Origin: Psychrobacter sp. P11F6
Lineage (GTDB): Bacteria > Pseudomonadota > Gammaproteobacteria > Pseudomonadales > Moraxellaceae
Length of the DNA: 64,000 bases
Reading direction: 5' to 3'
Assembly (NCBI RefSeq): GCF_001435295.1
Contig: NZ_CM003594.1
Coordinates: forward strand, 1,984,001-2,048,000
The translations under genes were made by a program, and so were the position numbers. The notes beneath the pieces are model-generated. The model ran no database searches. It worked only from the letters and a program-made list of their open reading frames with translations, and had not been told where the DNA came from. Below are positions 56,573-64,000 of the stretch, piece after piece; the first letter of the stretch is position 1; each line of letters starts with the position of its first letter.

Positions 56573-57706
56573 TTACACGCTCTCTTCTTCAGGCATTGCA
56601 ACTGCTGCTAAGGCTTCTGCATATGGATGCGCTTCGATGACCGTCGAGACAATTTGCTGCCAGGCTTCAAGCTCAGGCGTGCCTTCAATTCGCTGACCAA
56701 ACACGCTAAAGATACTGACGCCGTGATCATCAAAACCTTCGATACAAGTCACGATGCCGTCTTTGGTTGGGCGCTTGACACTCCACAGTTGCGCCAATGC
56801 TTTGTCTTTTAAATGCAGCGTAAAGTCATTATGGTCTTTATCTAAAATATTGAACCAATCGCCCATGCGCTTGAGCGTCTGCACGGTGCCAGTCTGAATC
56901 TGCACCAGACCGCTATTACCGACAAAAATCATAATCGGACATTTCGCATCACGCGCTTGCTCAAATACCGCTTCGACCGCGCTAATATCAAGCTGCTGCG
57001 TCATCTGCTCTGGTGCTTGATAGTAGCTACTAGCACGATCGATATCGAGATTTTTTAATAATGAGTGGAATTGATGCACGTCTGTCATTGCTTGCCAGCC
57101 TTGCTGTAACTGCGTACGCTCCTCTTCACTTAATGCCTTGTAACGCCAGTCATTTAGCGGCTCTTGTGCCTCTAACGTCAGCGTCTCATTATTCACCGTT
57201 TGCTGCTGCTCCTGAATCATCGCTTGCCAGCGCGCAATAGTCTCAGCGCTTAACTCTCGTAGATAGACTTTATCAATCGCACCGCCTTGCGCGTTATAGA
57301 ATTGAATACTATAAGAGGGTTTATCGGCGCGGCTGGTATCCGTTACCGCCAGCATATGCTGCCATTGCCACATGAAGAATCGCAAATCTAGACCACCCAC
57401 ATTGAGTGCCAATCCCATCTTTTCACCAAGCTTAAGATTATGATATGGCGCGGTTTTTTCATGCACGGCTAGCTCGTTTCTGACGATGCTTTCCATGTCA
57501 CCAAAGTTCTCAAATTGCTTTAATACAGTTTTGCACTGATCACCAATATACTGGCTATAAGGCGAGGCTAACATCAGTTCAAACTCGCTGATACCTAATG
57601 CAGCCGCGCCTTCTGTGGGAAATAGCATCGGCGTTTTTGCTTTTAATGCTTGGTACTGTTGCCACAGCTCAGTATTTTTTTTGGTTAACGATAACGGTTG
57701 ACTCAT
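56573..57706 (-). CDS. hmuS: Hemin-degrading factor (HmuS/ChuS family)
   Basis: 377 residues from MSQPLSLTKK, with GGAGA six bases upstream. The frame extends 24 codons further, but without a ribosome site. Two tandem HemS-like halves of about 170 residues (for example NELAVHEKTAPYHNLKLGEKMGLALNVG and GNSGLVQIQTGTVQTLKRMGDWFNILD). Relatives bind or degrade cytoplasmic heme to release iron. Promoter-proximal gene of the minus-strand operon. Confidence 0.87.
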   Translation of the reverse strand: MSQPLSLTKKNTELWQQYQALKAKTPMLFPTEGAAALGISEFELMLASPYSQYIGDQCKTVLKQFENFGDMESIVRNELAVHEKTAPYHNLKLGEKMGLALNVGGLDLRFFMWQWQHMLAVTDTSRADKPSYSIQFYNAQGGAIDKVYLRELSAETIARWQAMIQEQQQTVNNETLTLEAQEPLNDWRYKALSEEERTQLQQGWQAMTDVHQFHSLLKNLDIDRASSYYQAPEQMTQQLDISAVEAVFEQARDAKCPIMIFVGNSGLVQIQTGTVQTLKRMGDWFNILDKDHNDFTLHLKDKALAQLWSVKRPTKDGIVTCIEGFDDHGVSIFSVFGQRIEGTPELEAWQQIVSTVIEAHPYAEALAAVAMPEEESV

Positions 57707-57976
57707 GATGGTCTCCATAAAATAAATAGCAGTAAAAAAGCCAATGATCTTGGCTATGTAGTATTGAGATATGAACATCTTCAGAAAATAGCAGCGACGA
57801 TGCCTATGATTAATATTTGATAAAAATAATGCCTGCTGTACTACAGTGCCCGCAATGATGCAGCAAGGGTATATTTATCAAGCAGGCTGTTAGCAATTAT
57901 CGCTTCTATTTCATCATTTATAATTTTATCTCTAGGCTTCAGACGAAATCATTATGGCAACATTTTTTCACTTTGT

Positions 57977-58017
57977 AAATAATAATAATTATCATTTACA
58001 TCTTGATAATTATTATC
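57977..58017. promoter_or_regulatory. Paired Fur boxes in the hmuS-receptor divergent spacer
   Basis: 57977-57997 (AAATAATAATAATTATCATTT) is 14/19 like the Fur consensus, and 58005-58017 (GATAATTATTATC) is a perfect 6-1-6 dyad. They lie between the divergent hmuS and TonB receptor genes, so iron-Fur would repress both. The region is AT-rich, so chance is not excluded. Confidence 0.65.
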
Positions 58018-58171
58018 GTTTGAAATACTATGTCTGGGCTTTGTTACTTAATCTAGTGAATCAAGTAACCAAACCTTTAATAATTAATACTATGAAACGG
58101 TCGCTTTAGATCGCTCTTTTTGTAGCAAAAGGTCTTTAAGCAGCGCGACTTTCTTACTTTCTCTTTTTACG

Positions 58172-60367
58172 ATGGCTGTTTTACTTATGTCAATTTTAGC
58201 GTTTGATTTATCGTTGACTCATACGGGACTAGACACCCATCCCTCACTGCTGCGTCGTAGCCCATTAGCCATAAGTGTGGCATTAGCATTGTTTGCATTC
58301 ACGTCAGTTTTAGCCCAAGCAGCGCCTATTTTCGCAGAGACGAATGGTGATATGACCGACGATGCAGCCATGCCGAGCACACGTTTAGACCCTATCGTGG
58401 TAACGGCGACTCGCTCTGAGCGCGCTTTAAGTGATTCGCCAGTTGCCCTGCAAGTACTTAGCCGCCAGCAGCTCGATGACAACCATGCTCATACTTTAAA
58501 AGAAGCGCTGGCCTTGTTGCCCAATGTCTACTTACGTGAAGTCCACGGCAAGACAGGTTACGAAGTCAGCATGCAAGGCTTCACGGGTGATCAAGTATTG
58601 GTGTTGATTGATGGTTTACCGATCACAGCCAGCACTGGCTCGACAGTAAACTTGAATCAGTATATGAATATGGATATCGAACAGATAGAGGTGGTGCAAG
58701 GAGCGGCATCAGCGCAGTTTGGTAGCGCAGCGATGGGCGGCGTCATTAATATCATCACCAAACCCATTGGCGCGGCAACAGGACATATCACCACCGAGAT
58801 TGCCAGCAATGGGCAGCAAAATCCATCTGGTAAAACGCTAGATGCCAATAAGCGCTATGTAGAAGCCAGCGTGGAAGGGGCATTGGATAAAAACCAGCGC
58901 TTTCACGCGCGTCTATCAGGCTCGTATCTGGACAATGATGGCTTAAGCTTAGACCATGAAGCATGGCCCAGATTAAAAGATGCCAGCGAGCAATCACAAG
59001 TCAGTGCCCGCCTCAGCTACCGCCCTGACGGTAACGACACATCAGGTAATAACAATGACCGCAACGATAGCCGACTGGTCAAAAATTCTCAATATTGGCT
59101 AGAAGCCAGCCACTATAAAGAAGACGATATTAGTCGCTTTAATTACTATGTCGCGCCGCGCTATTTGGCACAGCAAAGAGATGAACACATCACCAAGCAG
59201 CGCTTTAGTATCGGGGCACGCGCTGATATCGCGCCGCATGTCGATGATCGCAGCAGGACTTATCGATTGTCCGCACAAGCGCTGCATGAGGAATATCAAA
59301 GCGAATCCAATACTAAAACGCAGCAAGCCATCACTAGTGCCCGTGATACAGAGATTAGTATGACGTTGGCACAAGCCCAGATCGATCTACCTGAGCTATT
59401 GCTATCCGATAATCACCTTCATCTTATCCAAGTCGGCGGTCAGGTTCAGCAAGACAAGTTAAGCCAAACGAAAAACCAAGTCAGCGAGCTCATCAGCGAT
59501 GACGTCAGCCGTGATGTCGGTGAGCTATATCTACAAGATGATTGGCTGATTGGCGATAACTGGGAAGTTTTGAGCGGTATTCGCTATCAAAACGATGAAG
59601 ACTTTGGTGGTCATACAGCGCCAAAAGTATCACTCAAATACAACCATTTGGATGCCAGCAGTCGTGACCATGTCTTTCGTAGCAGTATTGGCGGTGGTTA
59701 TCGCGTGCCCAACCTGAAAGAACGCTACTACGTCTTTGACCATAGCAATTTGGGTTATAAAGTCATGGGAAATCCTGACTTGCAGCCTGAAACCTCAACC
59801 AGTTACCAGATCGGCTATCAAGGTCAGCTGAGCGACACCGTGAATTTGACGGTCAATGGTTTTTATAACGAGATAGATGATCTGATTCAGACCGATGAAG
59901 ACAATGCAAGCTTTGAGGGAAATATCGCCATTTATAAATATATGAACGTCGATAGTGCCAAAACCTATGGCGGCGATATTGGCCTTGACTGGCAAGTGGA
60001 CGAGCGCGCCAAACTGCAAGCCAGCTATGCTTATTTAAAAACGCATAACAATGTGACAGATACCGAGCTGACCTATAAGCCCAATCACAAAGCGATGCTG
60101 GCACTAGATTATCAGCTTAATGACAAATTACAGCTGATCCCGCGCCTCAATTATGAATCCAAACAGCTGATTAGTACCAGCGAGCAAGCGTATTCACCGT
60201 CTTGGTGGACGCTCGATAGCAAGCTCAATTATGACGCAACTGCAAACTTGAGCTTGTATGCAGCGATTAATAATATCTTTGATGTGCAGCGTGATGTCAC
60301 CGATACCAGTGACTATCGTCCCATTGATAATCGCGAGTGGTTACTTGGCGCCAGCTACCATTGGTAA
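58172..60367 (+). CDS. TonB-dependent heme/hemoglobin receptor
   Basis: 731 residues. The signal region (LAISVALALFAFTSVLAQA) is preceded by an unusually long N-terminus, so the start may be internal. TonB box LDPIVVTATRSE near 72, plug domain (LLPNVYLREVHGKTGYEVSMQGF), then a 22-strand barrel. Within it, YRVPNLKERY and NPDLQPETS with a His between (VFDHSNLG) recall the FRAP-His-NPNL motif of heme receptors. Ends in an aromatic residue (ASYHW). Transports heme across the outer membrane using TonB. Confidence 0.88.
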   Translation: MAVLLMSILAFDLSLTHTGLDTHPSLLRRSPLAISVALALFAFTSVLAQAAPIFAETNGDMTDDAAMPSTRLDPIVVTATRSERALSDSPVALQVLSRQQLDDNHAHTLKEALALLPNVYLREVHGKTGYEVSMQGFTGDQVLVLIDGLPITASTGSTVNLNQYMNMDIEQIEVVQGAASAQFGSAAMGGVINIITKPIGAATGHITTEIASNGQQNPSGKTLDANKRYVEASVEGALDKNQRFHARLSGSYLDNDGLSLDHEAWPRLKDASEQSQVSARLSYRPDGNDTSGNNNDRNDSRLVKNSQYWLEASHYKEDDISRFNYYVAPRYLAQQRDEHITKQRFSIGARADIAPHVDDRSRTYRLSAQALHEEYQSESNTKTQQAITSARDTEISMTLAQAQIDLPELLLSDNHLHLIQVGGQVQQDKLSQTKNQVSELISDDVSRDVGELYLQDDWLIGDNWEVLSGIRYQNDEDFGGHTAPKVSLKYNHLDASSRDHVFRSSIGGGYRVPNLKERYYVFDHSNLGYKVMGNPDLQPETSTSYQIGYQGQLSDTVNLTVNGFYNEIDDLIQTDEDNASFEGNIAIYKYMNVDSAKTYGGDIGLDWQVDERAKLQASYAYLKTHNNVTDTELTYKPNHKAMLALDYQLNDKLQLIPRLNYESKQLISTSEQAYSPSWWTLDSKLNYDATANLSLYAAINNIFDVQRDVTDTSDYRPIDNREWLLGASYHW

Positions 60368-60469
60368 GTCTTTGATTCACAATTATTCTAAAGCAAGTGT
60401 ATTTGTACCGCTATTTTTCCCCTTATTTTGTACCCTCTATCTGAAACCACAACCTTCAAGGAAGCTGAT

Positions 60470-61735
60470 ATGACCCCCATTTTCCCAGCAGTTCACACCA
60501 AGCCTACCAAATTGGCATTACTGTTTAGTGGCAGTATTTTAGCACTCAGCATGACCGGCTGCGGTGGCGGCGGTGATGGCACCAGTAGTGGCAGTAACGG
60601 TAATGGCGGCACTACCCCGCCTGTGAGCAGTGCCAGCTTTAGCGAAACGGCCACTTGGCAAGTCACCAATCTAGCGCCTAATACTGCGACTTGTTATGAC
60701 TTTGATGCCAAAGCTGAAAGCTCGTGTGCTGAGGATAAGTGGGATATCAAGTTTGATAACCAAGCGCGTTCGGTCAAGCTTTGGTCAAATAGCGGTGATT
60801 CTGGCGCAGGTAAAGGCGGCGTTTTTGGTTTAATCGATTGGTCAGATTTGAGCCGTTATAGCAATGCAACTCAAGATCCTGATACCAGTCGTGATATTAC
60901 CATGCACTACAATGAAGACCGTAGTGGTGGTATTTTTGATGCACAGCCTTGGTTTGAATACAATTTAAAAGACAACCATCAGCTCTACCCGAACAATCGT
61001 GTCTACCTTGTCACCACAGATAATAGCAGCGCCATGACAGACAGCAGCGTCCAGCAGCCTATTTATGCCATGCAGGTTACCAACTACTATAATAATGCTG
61101 GAACCTCTGGCTACCCTACTCTGCGCTGGATTGATACGGCGCTACCGAACAAGGTACAAACGCAAACCATCGATGCCTCAAACAATGATAACTGGGTCTA
61201 TTTTGATCTAACCACAGGACAAAGTAGCGCCGATAAAAACAGCTCTTGGCAGATTGGCTTTAAGCGTAATAGCGTCATTTTAAATGGTGGCGATTCTGCG
61301 ATTGGCACTAATAAAGGCAAAGTTGGTGGCTTCTTATCAAAAACACCAATAGGGTATTATGACGATAAAGGTGAACCCATTGTCAGCAAGTTTATAACCG
61401 ATGGTAGTGCGGCGACTTTAACCGACCTTACCAACACCGCTGTGTACGATAAACCGATGAGTGCCAGAAGCTGGGTCATTGATAGTAAAGGCTCGGATCT
61501 CAATCCTGCTTATACGGGTAATTTCCCGAACCTAGACTTTGGCTGGTATACCTACAATGGCATGACCCATCAACTAAATGCCAAAGCGGTTGACAGTGCT
61601 CAAGGTGCGCTCATTAGATCTGCTGAAGGCAATAGCTATGCCCGCGTGCGTTTGGATAAAATCAATTACCCTGATAACTCAGCGACGACTGCGACCTCAT
61701 GGGAATTTAAAATAGACATTCAACCTGCTCCTTAA
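60470..61735 (+). CDS. HmuY-like heme-binding lipoprotein with two modules
   Basis: 421 residues from MTPIFPAVH (AAGGAAG six bases upstream; the frame extends 14 codons). Lipobox MTGC (Cys31) followed by a Gly/Ser tether. Two HmuY-like modules: residues about 45-215 (WDIKFDNQARSVKLWSNSG, MQVTNYYNNAGTSGYPTLRW) and about 230-421 (YFDLTTGQSSADKNSSWQIGFKRNSVILNGG). Single-module HmuY is near 200 residues. Probably catches heme on the cell surface for the receptor encoded just upstream. Confidence 0.78.
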   Translation: MTPIFPAVHTKPTKLALLFSGSILALSMTGCGGGGDGTSSGSNGNGGTTPPVSSASFSETATWQVTNLAPNTATCYDFDAKAESSCAEDKWDIKFDNQARSVKLWSNSGDSGAGKGGVFGLIDWSDLSRYSNATQDPDTSRDITMHYNEDRSGGIFDAQPWFEYNLKDNHQLYPNNRVYLVTTDNSSAMTDSSVQQPIYAMQVTNYYNNAGTSGYPTLRWIDTALPNKVQTQTIDASNNDNWVYFDLTTGQSSADKNSSWQIGFKRNSVILNGGDSAIGTNKGKVGGFLSKTPIGYYDDKGEPIVSKFITDGSAATLTDLTNTAVYDKPMSARSWVIDSKGSDLNPAYTGNFPNLDFGWYTYNGMTHQLNAKAVDSAQGALIRSAEGNSYARVRLDKINYPDNSATTATSWEFKIDIQPAP

Positions 61736-61758
61736 CACTCTACTGTTCGACTTTAGCT

Positions 61759-61809
61759 CGCCCAACCTATTTTTGTAAGGTTTGATAGCTTACAAAAATA
61801 GGTTGGGCG
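61759..61809. other. Perfect 21-bp stem hairpin after the HmuY-like gene
   Basis: Bases 61759-61779 pair without mismatch with 61789-61809 around the 9-base loop GTTTGATAG. No T-run follows on either strand, so it is not a normal intrinsic terminator. It could protect the mRNA 3' end or belong to a repeat family. The interval to 62084 shows no other gene. Confidence 0.75.
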
Positions 61810-62084
61810 ATCACGTTTATACACGGTTTAAGAGTCACCACTGCCAAGCATTACAAGAAAGCTATTAGTCATTCGATAACACCAGTCCTTTTATGATTGT
61901 AAATAAATTAACCTATGGTATATTATCGTAATAAAAATCTAGATGACATTAATAATCATTAACATTTGCATGTTTTATGCTTATTAACTATTATATTTCC
62001 ATCTTGCCCTTAATCAGCAGCCAATCATTTATTAATAAAAATTTTGCTGAATAATTATTTGAATTTTGGCTTGGACGACATTTT

Positions 62085-63212
62085 ATGGCTCAACCACTTA
62101 CTCAGTACGATTTCGATAAAACACCGCTCGACATGGCTGACAAAGCCCAGTTTATGAGTCATGTCAATGAAGAGCATCAAGATGAACTCGCGATGTTTAT
62201 CAATGCCTTTACTAACACGGCAGTGAGTGAGCACGAGATCGCCTCGATAGCAGAGCTGTATACTGATGGGATATTAATGGATGTCACAACCGCCCATCAT
62301 GACAACGATACCTTGACAAACAGCAGCAAGCTCAGCCGTCAATATTTTATCGATTTTATAGTTCCTATTAGTGACTCTATGACGCTACAGGAGCAATATA
62401 TAACGCTATTGCAAACCTCTGCCAATAAGCTTGGCAAGCGCACGATCAAGCTTCAAGAACAGCGTTTTACGGTCATTAATGGCTATTATGCCAGCCCCAA
62501 TATGTATCGACTGCTAGTAACCGCACCCGATAGTACGCCACTCTCTCATCCGGGCTACGCGTATTTGTTTGAGCTAGATGCGGACGGTCTATCTGCTACA
62601 AAACATCAGCCCAAAGATAGCGACAAACCTTTGCAGCGCTACTATACCTTGCGAAAAGCATGGCGAGATTCGAGCAGCTCGTCTGTCCAAGCGTGGATAG
62701 ACGTTTATACTCATGGCGACACGGCAGGAGGCAATTGGGCACGCGCACTTAACTGTGGCAGTCAAATCAAAACGGTACGTGAATATCCAGAGAAAATAGA
62801 ACATCTCAGCACTGGTCAGTGCTTACTCATCTGTGATGAAACCTCTTTGCCTACGGTGGCCAATCTATTGGAAAACTGGCAGAATCCTTTGCCGCCTCTT
62901 GTCATTGCCATCACTAATGATCCAGACGATATCCGTTATTTACATACGCTAACACTCAGTAATCAACTGCGCCACGATGCGCATTTTTTGCAAGATAATG
63001 TGTGCCATCTGGTTAATACTCCAACAACTGATATTACTGAGCAAATAATGGCATTATTAAATACACAATTTGCGCGACTGCCTGTCAATATTGACAAAGT
63101 ATGGGGCGCGCTGGAAGCAGCAGATATCAAATCATTGCGAAAGCAACTAAAGGCAACCCTTGGGTTATCACGTCAGGATATGGTCATTAAAGTCTACTGG
63201 CGTGCGCAATAA
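62085..63212 (+). CDS. Heme/siderophore utilisation protein: DUF2470 fused to a siderophore-interacting FAD domain
   Basis: 375 residues in two parts. Residues about 20-95 form a DUF2470 domain (HVNEEHQDELAMF, as in HugZ-like heme proteins). From about 115 a siderophore-interacting protein (FAD-binding 9, ViuB) domain follows: RYYTLRKA, DVYTHGDTAGGNWARALNCG and LICDETSLPTVANLL. Such proteins reduce ferric siderophores or act on heme in the cytoplasm. Its position between two TonB-receptor loci supports iron release from the imported ligand. Confidence 0.8.
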   Translation: MAQPLTQYDFDKTPLDMADKAQFMSHVNEEHQDELAMFINAFTNTAVSEHEIASIAELYTDGILMDVTTAHHDNDTLTNSSKLSRQYFIDFIVPISDSMTLQEQYITLLQTSANKLGKRTIKLQEQRFTVINGYYASPNMYRLLVTAPDSTPLSHPGYAYLFELDADGLSATKHQPKDSDKPLQRYYTLRKAWRDSSSSSVQAWIDVYTHGDTAGGNWARALNCGSQIKTVREYPEKIEHLSTGQCLLICDETSLPTVANLLENWQNPLPPLVIAITNDPDDIRYLHTLTLSNQLRHDAHFLQDNVCHLVNTPTTDITEQIMALLNTQFARLPVNIDKVWGALEAADIKSLRKQLKATLGLSRQDMVIKVYWRAQ

Positions 63213-63242
63213 TCATTATGTTTTTTATAAGTGGAATATCTC

Positions 63243-63300
63243 TATAAACAGCAAGCATTTAATAAGTAGCAAAAATTTAGTCATAAACAGAAAGCATTTA
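63243..63300. repeat. Short direct repeat in the receptor leader
   Basis: ATAAACAGCAAGCATTTA (63244-63261) and ATAAACAGAAAGCATTTA (63283-63300) differ at one base and lie 39 apart. Purpose unknown. Confidence 0.5.
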
Positions 63301-63489
63301 GCCACTTACTAACCACTTGTGCTGACTGCTAAATTGAGCTAATAACAATCGTTGCTGCTGGTGTAGCGCGACTAATCAACATAGTGTAATTAATCAACTT
63401 TAGACGACTTACTACTTTGCCTAACAAAAACGTACACTTAACACGATAAAAATATATTGAGATTTAATCCAGTAATATATTGTAATGAA

Positions 63490-63502
63490 AATGATTATCA
63501 TT
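63490..63502. promoter_or_regulatory. Fur box upstream of the second TonB receptor
   Basis: AATGATTATCATT is a perfect 6-1-6 dyad matching the core of the Fur consensus. It is 36 bases before the receptor start and flanked by further AATGA/TATAAT-like half sites. Iron repression of the receptor is expected. Confidence 0.8.
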
Positions 63503-63537
63503 ATAATAAGCATTTAATCTATGTGCTGGAAATATTC

Positions 63538-64000
63538 ATGCAACTGTCTCGCTTATACTCTGCTTTATTTCGCCCTACTCTATTGAATATGTCTCGCCAT
63601 CCCTTGTCATTAAAATCACTGTGCTCATCTTGTCTGTCCACATCGGTAATACTACTGGGTGCAAGCCAAGCCGCGTGGGCACAAACAGATTTAAATGCTG
63701 ACGCTCAATCCGATACCCCAAGCGTGGTACTCGATGAGATTGTCGTGACCAGTAGTGCTGATGCATCAGCCGATGGGTTGCCAGATGCCTATGAAGGTGG
63801 TCAAGTAGCGACAGGAAGCCGTGTCGGAATCTTGGGCAATCAAGACATCATGGACACGCCGTTCTCCACTACCTCATATACCAATGAGTATATCGGCAAT
63901 CAACAAGCCCAAAGTGTGGGCGACCTGCTCAAAAAAGACCCGACTGTTCGTGTCGCTAGAGGCTTTGGCAACTTTCAAGAAGCGTACTTTATACGCGGCT
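63538..64000 (+). CDS. TonB-dependent siderophore receptor, 5' part
   Basis: Begins at ATG 63538 and runs off the window after 154 codons. Signal peptide region (CLSTSVILLGASQAAWA), TonB box VVLDEIVVTSS, then GSRVGILGNQDIMDTPFSTTSYTNEY and DLLKKDPTVRVARGFGNFQEAYFIRG. The last is the plug motif of TonB-dependent siderophore receptors of the FhuA/FpvA group. Strong Fur box just upstream. Ligand not readable from this part. Confidence 0.85.
   Translation, partial: MQLSRLYSALFRPTLLNMSRHPLSLKSLCSSCLSTSVILLGASQAAWAQTDLNADAQSDTPSVVLDEIVVTSSADASADGLPDAYEGGQVATGSRVGILGNQDIMDTPFSTTSYTNEYIGNQQAQSVGDLLKKDPTVRVARGFGNFQEAYFIRG

Noticed and set aside
61942..61968. Fur-like AATAATCATTAACATTT before the DUF2470 gene
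   Set aside because: It lacks a symmetric partner half site and matches the consensus poorly compared with the boxes at 58005 and 63490.
1..64000. CRISPR arrays, rRNA operons and complete tRNA genes
   Set aside because: No regularly spaced repeats, no rRNA-like sequence and no complete cloverleaf were found on reading. Only a 3' tRNA fragment exists.

Overview
The window looks like chromosome from a Moraxellaceae bacterium, most likely Psychrobacter. That assignment is inference from protein style, the moderately AT-rich composition, and the cat and phenol hydroxylase gene sets, which resemble those of Acinetobacter and Psychrobacter. No database search was possible. There is no rRNA, no complete tRNA and no CRISPR array.

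1-10.6 kb: an IS3-family remnant at the left edge, then a five-gene minus-strand catabolic cluster (M20 amidohydrolase, Asp/Glu racemase-like protein, APC permease, M24 hydrolase, Cys/Met-type PLP enzyme) with a divergent Lrp/AsnC regulator. Small lipoproteins and tiny membrane proteins follow, then a LysR regulator divergent from a quinone-oxidoreductase-like enzyme. 10.6-17.3 kb is mixed: a TetR regulator with a flavin disulfide oxidoreductase, a TRIC/UPF0126 membrane protein whose 3' tail is duplicated 2.4 kb away, a lipoprotein, a decayed serine recombinase, a Nudix hydrolase and a GNAT acetyltransferase.

17.6-24.5 kb: an aminophosphonate module. It holds a phosphonatase-like HAD hydrolase, an FAD amine oxidoreductase, and an ABC importer (lipoprotein, fused double permease, ATPase), with a divergent LysR regulator. 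No PhnW-type transaminase is present, so the flavoenzyme probably makes the aldehyde.

25.4-41 kb: an aromatic degradation block that takes phenol to the TCA cycle by the ortho route. The multicomponent phenol hydroxylase (dmpKLMNOP, minus strand) makes catechol. Its divergent sigma-54 activator (DmpR/MopR type) keeps the phenol-sensor zinc site and faces a sigma-54 promoter. CatA, CatB, CatC and the 3-oxoadipate genes (pcaD, pcaIJ, pcaF) run convergently under a CatM-type LysR with a matching operator. An outer-membrane channel gene sits inside the cat operon.

41.4-47.9 kb: a small integrative element beside a 3' fragment of tRNA-Met(CAT). It has a tyrosine integrase broken by one nonsense codon, an unknown coiled-coil protein, an AlpA-type regulator and a DUF3987/YfjI-type ATPase whose C-terminus is rewritten by an intact IS3-family insertion. 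A 20-bp direct repeat brackets the element. A solo IS end lies beyond it.

47.9-64 kb: malic enzyme, an ABC export system of MacA/MacB or LolD type, and a Fur-type heme block: hmuSTUV (minus) divergent from a TonB heme receptor and a two-module HmuY-like lipoprotein, then a DUF2470-siderophore-interacting fusion. The window ends inside a second TonB receptor gene that starts just after a strong Fur box.
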